Source of the DNA: Lithodes maja
Taxonomy: Eukaryota; Arthropoda; Malacostraca; Decapoda; Lithodidae
NCBI GenBank assembly: GCA_037953745.1
Contig: JBAKBP010013191.1
Coordinates: forward strand, 1-64,000
Length of the DNA stretch: 64,000 nt
Direction of reading: 5' to 3'
Shown here: positions 46,793 to 59,557 of the stretch, piece by piece
Layout: each line of letters starts with the position of its first letter
Position numbering within the stretch: the first letter of the stretch is position 1
Made by a program: the position numbers and the translations under genes
The notes under the pieces: generated by a model
Database searches by the model: none
The model's input: the letters and a program-made list of their open reading frames with translations, nothing else
Told to the model about the DNA's origin: nothing

Positions 46793-49696
46793 CTACCCAG
46801 GATCATATACCCTTGAACGACCATCTGCAACCACGTTGTCACAACCGGCAATATGGCGTATGTCCAGGTTATATACCAATAACCTTAGTGACCACCAGGT
46901 CAGCCTCATATTCCGATTGTGAAACTGGTCCAAGAACTTGAGAGGGTGATGATCTGGGTAAACTACAACGACTGGACCATAGGCTGGAACACAGACTTCG
47001 AAATGCCTCAGAGCAAGTACAACCGCCAGCAGCTCCTCCTCGACAACAGAGCAGCTCCCCTGGGCCGAATTGTACTTCTCCGAGCAGAAACTAACAGGAT
47101 GCTCCAGCCCATCATCGTCCTTTTCCACAAGGACGGCACCAGCCCCCACACCACTAGCCTCCGTTGCTAGTTGGAAAGGTAGGCTAAAGTCAGGGGCCCT
47201 GAGGATCGGGTGAGTGCACAACAGGTGTTTTACTTCTCTAAACACCTTCTCACACTCAGGCGCCCAATTGAACTTCTTATCCTTCCAGTTATCCTCCACC
47301 TGAGCTTGACTGTCCCGTTCTCCTTCTCCACCTTGACTGCTAAACGTCATCACAGGCACAGTGAGAGGCTCAGGGGGGTGCCTCCCATACTCCTTCATGG
47401 GATTAACATGACATAACTGATTGCGCTTCCGTCTGTCTGGAGTGGCTACCAAGTAAACCAGGTCCGATAGCTCCTCCACCACCCTATAAGGACCAGTGTA
47501 CTTCGCGGATAAGGGGTGACCTACAAGGGGCAGTAGAGTCAACACCTCCTGACCCACGTGAAACTCCCTGAGTTCAACCTTGAGGTCGTACCTGTCCTTC
47601 ATGAGGGCCTGAGAGCTAGTCAAATTACGGCCAGCCAACTCCAGACTGCGCAACATCCGTTCTCGACTGTTGAGGACACACTTGAGCATAGAACAAGGTT
47701 TTTCTGCGCCCTCCCATACTTCTTCAACCATATGGAGAGGCCCTCTGACACGGTGTCCAAAGACGAGCTCATTAGGGCTGAATCCCAAACTTTCCCCAGG
47801 TACCTCCCGTGCAGCAAACAAAACAACATGAATCTCCTGCGGGTAACCATACCGGGAAAAATACCCTAGCAAGCCTCGGACCACCGTCTTCGCTGACCCA
47901 TTTCTCATAGGGTACGCGTCAGGGTACCTCGTTGCTACATCTCTCGACTGTGCAACACTGTCCTCCTTCAACTCGACAGCACCGGTACCACATTCAAGAA
48001 CCTCCGGGTCTTCCAATTGCAACTTACGAATGTCCGAAGGAGCAAGCCTATCCAAGTGTTTGCGAAACAACTCATGCCCCCCTCCTAGATTAAGTTTGGC
48101 CTCCCGTTGCTCTCTCTCTGCGTACCGTTGCTGTCTCATCGTCTTTTTAAGCCCATCCTCTGCCTTTTCCACAACAGTTACTGGGTCTTCTTCAGACTCG
48201 ATATTTGGTCCTAATACGGAGTCCCCGAGATGGTCCGTTGATACTACACTCTCAACCGCATCAACTTCCAACCCCTTCTCGGTACCCTTCCTCCGCTGAT
48301 CTAAAGATTGTTGACCAGAATGTGACTCCCTGGATGCAGGATCTCCGGTGACAACACACGCCATAGGCTGCACCGGACACTTCTCAACCCACTCCTGCTC
48401 CTCCCTACTCACGTCGGCCGGCTTCTCGGCAACGACCAAGGGTGGAGCCTCAGAAGTAGGTCCCGCAAAGTTGTTGCCGAGAAGGAGGTCGACGCCCCCA
48501 ACAGGTAACTTCTCCACAATCCCTACATCCAGGTCACGAGTCACACCATCAACTTCCACCTTCATTCTCACAAGCGGGTATGACCTTGTCGCATTAACTC
48601 CCTGAACCACAATCACCCGCGCCGTATTGACAGGTTTACCAGTGAAATTTCTCAACAGTGTTTTCGATGCCCCAGTGTCACGCAAAATTCTCACCTCATG
48701 TCGTCTACCCCCCCACTCCACACAACCGAGTCCCCTGTGGTCACTAAAGGCATCACGGACAGGGAATAAGCCTTCCGGATCCTTCTGCACTGTCAGTGTA
48801 TTTACCTCGGAAGAAATGCCTCTAACAAACTCCGATGTCCTCTTGAACACTCCAATGCCGTGAGCAAAAGACACGGCTGCCGGAGGAGGTCGACTAGGGC
48901 ACTCATTTGCCTTATGACCCTCCTGGTGGCAAATAAAACACATAAATTTCGGTTTCGGCTTATACTGTGATGTAAAAGGCCCCTGACTTTTCACATACGG
49001 TGTGGTGTAAGGTTTGGATTCAGTTTTAGTTTCATGGCTCTTCTGTTTAAATGTGTCATTGTTCCGAGGAGGGGGAGGATAACGGTCCTTAGCACTTACA
49101 TCGTACTTCTGTGAGGACCCGCAACCCCGAATCAACGACAGCCGTCGATCAGCCATTTCTGCTGCTTCGACTAGAGTTCTTGGGTTTTTCTCCTTTAAGT
49201 TCAAAGTTAGATCACCGCCCGTGCTCTTAAAGAACTGCTCCAACATCATTAACTGCTTAATTTCATCAAATGTTGTGACCTTCTCAGATCGGAGCCAGTT
49301 TCCCATAGCATCGGACAAGTCCCGGGCGTGTTCCAAAAAGGTGCTATCTCTTCCCTTAGTTACACCCCGGAACTTCAAACGGTACGTTTCTGGTTGCAAT
49401 TCGTAAGCCCTCAGGACAGCCTCCTTGAGATCCTCATACACAATACATGACTCCAAAGGTAACGCATCGTAGGCTTTAAGACCCTTGCCTATTAATCTAG
49501 AGGATACAAGTGCTGCCCCTTTATTCTCTGGCCACTGGTGTTCCTGGCACTTCTTCTCAAAGCGTGTGAAAAATTCTGTTACACCACTCTCATCAAACAC
49601 CGGAACCAGTTTCAATAAGTGCGAGAGAGACTGCTCATGAACACGGTTACCAGCCCTAAGTCGCTGTCCCGTTGTCTCTACTCGCGACTTCTCTAC
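46793..49696 (-). pseudogene. B2 gag (5'-deleted)-protease-remnant pol in one frame
   Basis: The open frame continues from gag through the zinc knuckle (CFICHQEGHKANEC), protease DTG, integrase C-terminal scraps and altered RNase H. It shares the same two integrase deletions and the RT deletion with B1, so those losses predate both copies. Unlike B1 there is no break between gag and protease. The frame technically starts in LTR-derived sequence at 49759, which adds about 20 foreign residues before VEKSRVETTG; this is a by-product of the deletion junction at 49696-49697. Confidence 0.82.
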
Positions 49697-51399
49697 AACC
49701 TCTGAAGTATATTCCCAGTGAACAAAGAACACAAATACTCTACAGAGTTCTATATGCAATAATAGGCTATCAAACTCTCAATAAATGTGCGTCTACTCTA
49801 GGCTTAATGTTATGTGAAAACAGCCTATTACTACCTATAACCGAAGGTGCTTGGTTAAGGTATGCAAAGTAAGGTGGTAAGAGAAGTTACAGCTTACGTT
49901 ACTTTAATCAATAAATGTCAGGCACTCCTGCATGAAAGAAAGTGCACTAAAGTCCTTCAACACTAACAAGGAATCTTCTTTAAATGTTAGATGTTATAAA
50001 GATGCTCGTATCGGAAATGGAACCCAAAAAGGCAGGCAGTGGAACAATGCTCGTGCAGGCTATGCACACAAAAAGGCAGAATATATAATGCCGTCGGAGC
50101 CAAGAATATCCTAAACACTACAACACTAATAATAATCGCCACAATGCAGTATTCCTATCAACAAAAAGAGCCTAAGTCATTTGTGTCTCAATACATCAAA
50201 CTAGGCTGCGAAATGCTTGTGTAATCATAAATGGGTATGCATAAAAAGAGTAATTAGGTTAATACACTTAATGTCTACTGTGACTGATAAAGTCTAGCTA
50301 GAGTCAATGATACGAGATACTGGTGTGCATGGCATGCTGCATAGCCTAGTGCAAATCTCAAGTCTGTGCGTCAAATATTACGTTATAATGAAGGGTAGCT
50401 CTCTTGAGAAACCTTAATACCGAAGTATTAAGCGTTCTCCTGGCGTACCTCAAAGACAAACAATCGAGACTAGAACAGTGCAGAATGGTATAGGCAAAAA
50501 GCCCTCATTCGTGCATGCTCTACTCTCAATGGCACACAGACTAGAATTTACTCAATCAACTCCAGTTCTCAGGTATGTCGTGCCGCTTTTAACTAAAGCC
50601 AGCACTCATAGGAAACAATACCTATTATATCAGACTCCCAGTCTAGCATTATCTAATCCAGCAGAACACTAATAATTATAGGAAGCGGCAATATGAAAGC
50701 CAACCAATGCTTCGTGATCCACTTATCTTAACAACTAACATACACAGGTTATATCAGACCTTAACACACAATACAACTGGCCAGCATGAAGCTGATTTTG
50801 CAGAGTTAACCAGAGGGGATATACTGTTAATAAAGAGGTGGTGAAAGATATGGAGAATGAGAGAGATAGACAGAGGAAAAGATTCTCAGGAACGGAGTGG
50901 GGACAGATAGCAAGGGAAAAAAGATGAGTGTGTTCTAGAAACCAGATCTGAGGGAGAGTGGGGCGAGGAACCAGTATATATACTCGCACTAGCTCGAGCC
51001 GCGTGGGAAAAAAACGGTTACAAGTGATCTGGCCACTAACAAGAGCTCACAGCATGGTAAGGACCTCTCTCCACCAACCCCCGCAAGGCAGCCAGCCGTG
51101 ACGTCATCGAGCGGGACAAAAAACACTGCGCGCCTCCTCTCACTCCGTTCTACTCTCTCTCTCTCTCCCAGATCCTATCATTACTAGTTAATGACAAAAC
51201 ATATACTTTACAATTAAATATATAAAGCCTTGACATGGGCGAAAACAAAGAGCCTTTCTGGACTGCCCATGACACGAGCTTTCATATGAAATAAAGCACA
51301 CTCTAATACATAAACTGTAGCCCCATCCACTGCCTTGGCGATCCTAGCGAGTCACTGTAGGACAAGCCATGCGGTTCTAACGGAGTGGTTAACATCACA
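49697..51399 (-). repeat. B2 5' LTR, missing its 3' end
   Basis: Matches 24550-26262 of B1, including the minus-strand TATA box near 50976-50984. The first ~85 bp next to the primer-binding site are gone. It ends CATCACA at 51399 in place of CGTCACA. Confidence 0.87.
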
Positions 51400-52050
51400 T
51401 TATCCATATGCGCCTATTTTTTACGTTGATTATAAAGGTATTAACCTGTTACAACAATAAAACAAGTGGAAACAGCGTTTGGATGGTCAAAATCGGCAAA
51501 TTTGATCGGGAGTTACATAACCAAAGGCTGAGGCAGCCTGCCAGCCCGCCTCCCGTCATGACGTCTGGAGAGACACTGTCGCGTGATACTCTCTCTCTCT
51601 CTCTTGCACTCGCTTGGTAACACATAATTATGAGCACAGCCTGCTAGCAACTCGCTATTGTTAGCACGAAAATATACATAAGAATAAGGGAATAAGAGGG
51701 AAAATAGGTGATAATTGAAGGGGGGGGGGGACGGTGGAAGGAGGGAATGTGGAGGAGTGATATTTGGCATGGCCAAGGGGCAATACAAAAAATAAAAACA
51801 AATTATACTGGGCTGATTTAAATGTTTTTTTTTTAGGCCTTGGATTATATGAGGAATTCCGCAGCGCAGCGGTAAAACTCTTATGAGTAGATCCGCACTT
51901 GCCGGGTTAAATATAGAGCATGCGCAATCAGAATATTATTGCGCATAGTGTGCGTCTATCTAGGGTAAATATGTGTGTTTGAGGGTGGGGATGGGGCTTT
52001 GTGTGTGATTTTAGAATGTAGCGAGCATCTGTGTGCATGCATGAAGCTCA

Positions 52051-52108
<58 letters not shown>

Positions 52109-52532
52109 ACGGTTTATTAAAGAATGGCAGCCTCATGAGCTGAAAATACACATTTTACAATTTAGTGGATGAACATGAGATGTACAGATATGAGGATGGT
52201 AAGCTTAGATTACAAACAAAATAAATAAATACAATAATGATGCATGTGCAGAATACATATTATCATAAAATAACCATGAGAGTAAGTGATATACAGTACA
52301 TATACACATTTATTTACTTACTCATATACAGAACATACGTATATACACGTACGTGCGCACATACATATACATACATATATAGGAACATAAGAACATGCAG
52401 TAAGTGTGCACATGTCCGTATACACAAACGCTCACGTATGCACACAAACATACATACATACAGAAACTGTTTTGGTATGGTCAGGGTAAAGAGGGTGCAG
52501 GTACTACAATGGGAGGTTAATCCTCGGTAGTG

Positions 52533-52581
<49 letters not shown>

Positions 52582-53170
52582 CAGAAGGCGAAATATGGAA
52601 GAGCTGGGCGTTCTATTGTTAAGGGTGGAAATACATGGATGAAGATACGCGAACACTTAATAATAGATAATGCTTATGCATAGATTTATAATCAGAAGTT
52701 GGGCTAGTGAGCAATATGTTCTCGCTCATATGTACGTATACTTACATACATATGTGCATATGACCATATTAATACACGTACAGTACATATATATATTATA
52801 TACCTTATATTCTCAACCGGGCTCGAACCATTGACAGCACATACACACAGACATACATATACATAAATATATGCACATTACATGCTTATATGCTCTTCTC
52901 TTATCCTACCTGATACTCTCAGCCGGGCTCGAACCACAAACAGTATACACTATAGACACATATATATATACATAAATAACGCATACATACATACACATAT
53001 ACGCACACATACATACACATATACTGCACATACATAGATACATATATACATATATACATAAACAAACTCAAGCAAATACATACATAATTATATTCTAATA
53101 CACACACGCACACACACTTATGCATATATTATTAAAGGTGGGCGCGTATATATGGTGTGACAGGCCGTTA
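51400..53170. repeat. Microsatellite-rich DNA, no gene
   Basis: Contains a CT run (51588-51604), a G run (51721-51730), (TA)n at about 52054-52086 running into (AAT)n to 52107, (GT)n at 52532-52580, and long stretches of ACATA/ATACAT-type repeats to 53110. Two similar ~100-bp blocks each contain CCGGGCTCGAACCA (52819, 52922), the complement of a tRNA B box, perhaps SINE remnants. Part may be 3' UTR of the LINE fragment that follows. Confidence 0.7.
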
Positions 53171-53885
53171 TTACACATTATTAATAATATTAACAATGGT
53201 TGGGATAGGACTATTTTTATATCTGTCAGTTCTTGCTCTTATTGGTTGGAGTGTGTTGAAATGACGAGCTGCACGTGTAGGTCTAGGGGCGTCTGGTGGA
53301 AGTAAGTTTCTGTGTCGTGGGTGAACAAGCAGCCTAGATGCAAACTGTTTGAGTGTGTTGTAGTGGTGGGTTGAGAGTGCAGGCATGCTAAGGGTGGTGA
53401 GAGCTTCCTCGTACCCTGGATATGTGCCACCCAGGATGATCCTGCATGCCCTCCTCTGAACTCTCTCCAGTTGACGTTGTTGTGTTAGGGTTAGAGAGGA
53501 GGACCAGGCGGGAGAGGCGTAGGTGAGCTTAGAGAGTATGAAGGTGTTATATATACTCTTCAGCTCATTCTCCGGCGCCCCCAGGGATCTCAACCGCCTT
53601 AGCATAAACAACTTGTAAGTGGCGGTCCTGACTGTGGTAGTTACATGTTTCTTCCAGTTCAGTTTGTTGTCCACAGTGATTCCGAGGAGTTTGGTGGACT
53701 CAACAAGCTGAAGGGGATGAGGACCAATTGTGACAGTGGGTGGAGGAAGGTCGGTAACGGAAGTGTTGATGTGCATGACCACTGTCTTGTCATGATTGAT
53801 AGTCACATGATTGTCTGTGGTCCAGACTTGAAGACGGTCGAGGATGTCTTGTAGGGGGTCATAGTTAGGGGAGGTGTTATCGACA
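53171..53885 (-). pseudogene. LINE reverse transcriptase C-terminal fragment
   Basis: The minus-strand frame carries the thumb/C-terminal region of a non-LTR RT: DRLQVWTTDNHVTINHDKT upstream, LLGITVDNKLNWKKHV, SKLTYASPAWSSSLT, then LERVQRRACRIILG. The catalytic FADD part is missing. A GT/CA microsatellite replaces the sequence above 53890. It is a 5'-truncated insertion, different from the LINE at 28.6 kb. Confidence 0.8.
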
Positions 53886-54018
53886 GTAATGTATATGTGT
53901 GTGTGTGTATAGGGGTTGGGGGATGTATGATGTGTGTATGTTTGCTCAGGAAATAGTTCTCGTAGTGCAGGAAGTAAATATCAATCAAACCTACTTAGTC
54001 GTCTGTCTACTGCTCTAT

Positions 54019-54273
54019 TTAGTGGGGCAGATAACAGCAATTTTTCACAGAAACTGTGCAAAATGCGATACAAGCACCAAATTTAGCATGGTGGTTCCCA
54101 AGGGTGTACTTAGCAAATCTGCCTGACGTGCCATTCAAAAATCCAAGATGGCGGCCATTTTTCAAGATGGACGCCGAATGCGTCTGCCGAAAATGGTTTT
54201 GCTCATAGAAATGCATATACTTGATGGATTTGAATGATCTTGGTGTCGATTTCTATGTTTTCTTGCATGCTGA
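54019..54273 (+). repeat. Left terminal inverted repeat
   Basis: Begins TTAGTGGGGCAGATAA and includes CCAAATTTAGCATGGTGGTT, CAAGATGGACGCCGAATGCG and TGGTGTCGATTTCTATGTTT, all found on the other strand at 60558-60777. It has an additional CAAGATGGCGG stretch near 54145 not present on the right. Confidence 0.85.
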
Positions 54274-55034
54274 TTTAAATTGTTCTACTTTAAAAAAACT
54301 CAAGTGAATAATTTACACTTTTTGGCTATTTAGATCAGTCTTTTTCTGCATTTTCGCTTGCCTGATGAGTATTTTGCTATTTTTTACTATGTGCATGACA
54401 TGATAATTTCTAAATGTATAGAGCAGTACTTTTATTTAGTGCATCCTCACTACTTACCTAACTCTCATCTATGGCTCCAAGAAGTTGCTAGTGCACGACA
54501 ACGGCCACACCCTGGTAAACCGTGTTGGGTCACGGGCTAAACTAGGTGAAGGTAACACGCAGAGGGTCTCTGTGTTTGAGGGAGTATGCCATGCTCCAGA
54601 TGCAAAGTGCATGAAGTCAACAAACCAGACCTGATTGATCCAAGAAGCCATTTTTCTAAAGGAGTGATTGTCGGCACTACCATGGCACACTGGTGACAAT
54701 TACTGCTGTGAAACTCAGCATGGGGTTCAATGTCAGCTAAGGAGGAGTGCATCTCATACTTAGTGTCCCAAATGTTGCTTAACCTACCCCACGGACCTGT
54801 TAAGCAACCGCACCTGAATTGACAGGAGGTGCCAGCGCGGGAGAGCCGAGCCAAGGATAATGGAGTTTCAAAGTTATCTGGATGGTGTACAGATCACACG
54901 GGACTTAATGAACATTGGATGAACGATCGGGCTAGGTGTAGGGCAGACATGCATGAACCTAGTTGTATCCCATACAGGAAAGTGCCCATGATACAGGGTG
55001 GTAAAAGGATAAACCCTCGGCCCTGGTCATCAGA
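54274..55034. other. Region between the left repeat and the nuclease-like gene
   Basis: No convincing gene. Short frames on both strands (54358-54540 and 54829-55125 plus; 54854-54537 minus) lack recognisable motifs. It may hold the promoter or an untranslated first exon. Confidence 0.4.
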
Positions 55035-56850
55035 ATGGCTTCAAACACCAAATGTGAGACTGCATCATGGCAGACCAACTGGACCAAGTGTTGCCTCTGT
55101 CAAACAGAGAAGAGCGAATGCCTAACATCTCCACTTGCAAATCCTGCCAGAAGGGTAGAGGATGGATACAGCCTCTTAGGGAGGAATATTCCTCTATTTT
55201 ATGCAGTGAATGCGCTACCGATCAAGATGGACCCACGAAGGCTTGATGACGGCAGTGGGATAGAGGCAACCTTGAGGGAAAATCAAGCACAGTACCGTGC
55301 TAGTTGCAGGCTTCTGTTCAGCAACACTAAGTTACAAAGGGCAGAAAAGAGATCGTCTCCTGCAACAGATGAGAACAGCAGCAGCGGCAGCAGCAAAATA
55401 CCACGGAGAATGTCAGACCCCAAACGGATAGAATGTTTCATTTGTGAGGAGGAGGGAGATCTGGATGACTTTAGACAAGCTATGACCATGAAACTGAACA
55501 AGAGAGTCAACAAGTGTGCAACAACTCTCAATGATGGAAAGCTGCTTGCCAAACTGAGTGCTGGAGATGTGGTGGCGCAGGAACTGAAGTACCACAGTGC
55601 ATGCTTTGCTGGTCTCTACAACCGAGAACGAGCTCACCTGCGTGCTGAAGAGCTGAGGGAAGCAGAAAACTCTGAGGTAGGAAAGAGGAAAGCATATCCA
55701 ATTGCCTTCTCTGAACTGGTAACATACATCATTGAGACAAAATCTGCAAGTGAGAGTTCAGCTCCATCAGTCTTCCGACTTGCTGACCTATGTATGCTCT
55801 ACAGGTAGAGGCTGGAGCAGCTTGGCATCGACAGTCCTGAATCCTGATGTTCATGCTACCCGACTGAAGGACCAGCTGCTTCAACACATCCCTGATCTAC
55901 AAGCTGAACATCATGGACGTGATGTCCTACTGGCCTTTAAGAAGGATGTAGGGTCAATTCTTGCACAAGCAAGCAAATATGGAGAAGCCGTTCATCTTGC
56001 AAAGGCTGCTGGGATGGTAAGACGTGAAAATTACGCTTCAACACATATCACAGTGGAATGGCACATTCCATGATGGGTGCCTAGAAGATGCTGTACCGTC
56101 ATCACTGCTTCAGTTTGTTTGCATGATTGAGCATGGAGCAGACATCAAGTCACAACTCCAACATGGAGCCTCAAAGTCTGACCTTGCTATGGCTCAGCTC
56201 TTACAATACAACTGTGTTGCCAAATACAAGGCCGGATCTCACGTCCACAGACATTCCAAGGACCGGGAGACACCATTTGTTGTGTACATGGGCATGTCTG
56301 TGTTTGCCAAAACAAGGAAGAGGCAGCTCATAGACATGCTCCATGACAATGGACTCAGCATCACCTATGATAGAGTCTTAGAAATCTCAGCCCAGCTTGG
56401 AGAAGCTGTTGTAGCTCAGTACGTGGATGATGGAGTTGTCTGTCCACCAGTGTTAAGGAAGCAGGTGTTCACAACGTCCGCGGTGGACAACATCGACCAC
56501 AACCCAACAGCGACTACAGCTCAAACTTCCTTCCATGGTACCAGTATGTCTCTGTTCCAACACCCAAGCCCTGAACATCCTGGTGAGGAACGAGAGCCAG
56601 TGAAGCTCAGTGGAGCTAACAGGGTGAAGAAAGTTCCTGAGCTTCCTGAAGCATTCACCAATGTTAAACCAGCGTACCTTACTAAGAAGCCCAAACCTCC
56701 AGCTGTGCCAAGCCAATTATACCAAGCACTACACTCAATCCAGTCACACCTGAAGGAAGAGTACAGGTGGCTAGAAGAGGTGTCTGTCACTGAGAGTGTG
56801 GGTGATACTCTCAGTATCACATGGGCAGCCCACCATGCAGCACAGAAGAG
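55035..56850 (+). pseudogene. FEN/PIN-like nuclease family protein, N-terminal part (broken)
   Basis: The start ATG at 55035 is followed by TNWTKCCLCQ, a Cys-rich opening, then a segment with a second cysteine cluster (CFICEEEGDL). The frame is interrupted by TAG at 55806. It continues in other frames as LNPDVHATRLKDQLLQHIP and, from about 56030, as VFTTSAVDNIDHNPTATT and SFHGTSMSLFQHP. At least one stop and two frameshifts make this copy non-functional. I recall similar long multi-copy, unnamed predicted proteins in corals, fishes and other animals, but could not search. The reading is cut at 56850 by a SINE. Its role in the element is unknown. Confidence 0.7.
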
Positions 56851-57091
56851 GAGCGGCTCGCTTGGTGTAGTGACTAGCGTCTCGGACTTCCACCCAGAAG
56901 GCCCGGGTTTGCGCCCACGCTCGGCGCATTAAAGATTTTTCACAAGCACTGAGTCGTTACCATCCCTCATGAGCAAAGGGATGGGGTAGTAGTACAGGAC
57001 CCCAATGGAAATACGCCTAATCGGCCTTATTGAGCTATCCTTAGCTAGCTTAGCATGCGCTAGCTTTAAGAACTATTATTATTATTATTAT
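56851..57091 (+). mobile_element. tRNA-derived SINE interrupting the nuclease-like gene
   Basis: About 241 bp beginning with a tRNA-like head (A-box-like TGGTGTAGTGACTAGCG and a degenerate B box near GGGTTTGCGCCC) and ending in an (ATT)n tail. AGAG stands on both sides (56847-56850 and 57092-57095). Removing the insert and one AGAG rejoins the gene in frame, so it is an insertion into coding sequence. Confidence 0.75.
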
Positions 57092-59557
57092 AGAGCCAGC
57101 CTTTTGAAGTGAGCATGACATCACTGTTGCCTTTGATACGAGACCAGGCTCACTCTGTTGCAACCATCAAACATGCCATGGGAAAGATTCGAGATAAAGT
57201 GGCATTCCTCAACCCAGGGCAGACCCCGGTCATAGCTGCTGACCAACCATTGTTTGCACTAGCAAAACAAATCCAGTGGCAGTGGCCTGAGTATGGGGAG
57301 GACAAATTTGTTATCATGTTTGGGGGACTTCACATAGAGAAGGCACCGCTTGGTTCCCTTGGAACACTACTGGAACAGAGTGGCTGGACCAGTGCTATTG
57401 CTGAAGCAGGGGTGGCCTCATCTGGTACAGCTGAGTCATTCCTGACTGTGTCAAGTATCACCAGGACAAGATTGTCCCACCAGATCACAGCATGCAGCCT
57501 GTATAAACTGAAGAAAGAAGCCTACCAAGACTACTGCTCTGAGGAGTCCGGCAGACCAACGCTGACCTTTGAAAACTGGTGTGATCAGCGGAGACCTCAG
57601 AGTCCACAGTTCCAGTTCTGGGATCTGGTTTTGGACATGGAGCTGGTCGTGCTCCTGTTGATACGCTCCTTCAGGGAAGGAAACTTCGACCTGTACCGTG
57701 AAGCACTCCCAGAACTGATCCCCTACTTCTTCGTGAATAACAATGTCAATTATGCTCGGTGGCTTCCAGTTCACTTCAGAGACATGATGTCTCTTGAGAA
57801 GCAGCATCAAGACGTAGCCAGAGAGTTTCACAAAGGAAACTTTGTTGTCCACAAGTCCAGAAGAGACTTCTCTGCAATGGCCATTGACCAAGCCAATGAA
57901 CAGAACAACGCAGCCATCAAGGATGATGGAGGAGCCATTGGACTAACAGAGGACCCATGGGCACTTCGGAGACGGATGGTGGCTGGACCTGATGTGAGCC
58001 ATCTAGTATCTGTATATGAGATCATTTCTGGTATGAAAGACGCAACCATCAGCACCAAACACCATGAACAGACCTTAAGTGCCCAGACATCTTTCCTTGA
58101 GAGGGTGGAGGTACTGTTCAGAGTGATAACAGAGGTGGGCAACCCTTTCCAAGAAGAGTCCGCTGATTTGTGGGTGCTGGACACAAAGAACATTGCAGAT
58201 CCAGCACTAGCTGAACTGGTTGGTAGTCATCACGAGTGAGGCAAGGAGAAGTTCCAGTCATTTATGGAGGCCTTGGAGAATGAAGAAGCATGCACATTCT
58301 ATAAGCCAATCAAGAAGAACAAGGCTTCTTTCTTCAAGCACGAGCAGGCAGCCAGCAGCTCCAAGGAGAAAGTGCTCAAAGATGACTGTCACTTGTTCTC
58401 CCGGCTCTTCATCTCCTGCCAAAAATGAGTGTGACTTGCAAGAATTCTTCAAGCATGAGAACCAGTCAGCACCTGCATCTCTCAGTGACAATGGCAGGCT
58501 TCGTATGTACCAGAAGTCACAGCTAACTGAAATTCTTCAGGCACTGGTGACATTGCCTGACAGCGAACCAGAGGGAGACACCATCATCATTGATGGATCA
58601 GCGCTCATCAATTCCCTGCCTCCACGCAGCCCAAAGACTTTCGATGACAATGCAAAAGAAGACATCCTTCCAAAAGTGGAATCCTTTGGCACCAAATTCA
58701 AGCGAGTCGATGTCATCTTTGATGTGTACAAGAAGTCTAGTCTGAAATCTGAAACCAGGTCAAAAAGAGGTCAGGGGATCAGAAGAAGAGTGACTGGAAC
58801 CAGCAAGACCCCAACAAACTGGAGAAGCTTTCTGCGGGATGACAACAACAAAACTGAGCTCTTCCACTTTCTCGCAGAGAAAATGTGTCAGGCTGAAACC
58901 ACAAGTATGATCATCGTGACAAAAGGAGAAGATGTCATCAGCAACATAAACAAATCCCTCGATGCTGTGGCCCCATGCTGTCATGAAGAAGCTGATACCC
59001 GTATATTTGTACATGGCAGAGATGCAACTGGAGAGGGTAGCAAGTCACTTGTCATCAAAGCCAATGACACTGACGTGTTCGTCATAGCAGTGTCTAAGCT
59101 GCCATCCCTGCAGAGGCTTGGTCTTCAAAAAATTTGGATTGCTTTTGGGCAGGGAGCCAATGCTCGATGGATACCAGTCCATGAGGTAGTTTCTGCAATA
59201 GGACCTGAGAAAGCCAGTGGGATCCTGTATTTCCATGCATTCACGGGCTGTGACGCGGTCTCGTCTTTCCATGGGAAGGGAAAGAAATCTGCATGGCTGA
59301 CTTGGGAAGTCTGTGATGAGGTTTCTGAAACCTTTACAAAACTCAGCAACTGCCCAACAGAGGTTTCTGAGGATGACCTGCAGAAGCTGGAGAACTTTGT
59401 TGTCCTCATGTATGACAGATCAAGTGCAGCCACCGGTGTTGACGAGGCAAGGCTGAATCTCTTTGCCCGTAAGCAGAGGTCCTATGATGCGATCCCACCA
59501 ACCGGTGCAGCCCTCATGGAACACGCAAAATGTGCTGCTTACCAGGCTGGTATCATA
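57092..59557 (+). pseudogene. FEN/PIN-like nuclease family protein, central and nuclease part (broken)
   Basis: 57092-58236 is open (SLLPLIRDQAHSVATIKHAM; VIMFGGLHIEKAPLG; FFVNNNVNYARWLPVHFRDM). It then meets TGA at 58237-58239 and shifts frame in an A5 run at 58421-58425, continuing to 59557. The second half has the acidic pattern of a FEN/XPG-type PIN nuclease: VIDGSAL-like IIDGSAL (58585), VIFDVYKK (about 58711), EEADTRI (58985-59005), NDTDVFVIAV (59062) and TGCDAVSSFHGKGKK (59244). These parallel the acidic clusters and the GxGxK loop of flap endonucleases. This is motif-level inference; a structural prediction would settle it. The sequence ends abruptly at a poly-T run that belongs to an inserted retroposon. 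Confidence 0.7.

Larger units (their letters stand above)
46120..51399 (-). mobile_element. LTR retrotransposon B2, truncated and internally deleted
   Basis: Second copy of family B. Its 3' LTR is reduced to 46120-46313 where D begins. The internal region keeps the B-type pol deletions. A further deletion joins gag (49696) directly to the LTR interior, removing the gag N-terminus, the leader, the primer-binding site and the LTR end. The 5' LTR remainder runs to 51399 (ending CATCACA). It cannot be replicated by the normal route because the primer-binding site is gone. Confidence 0.87.
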
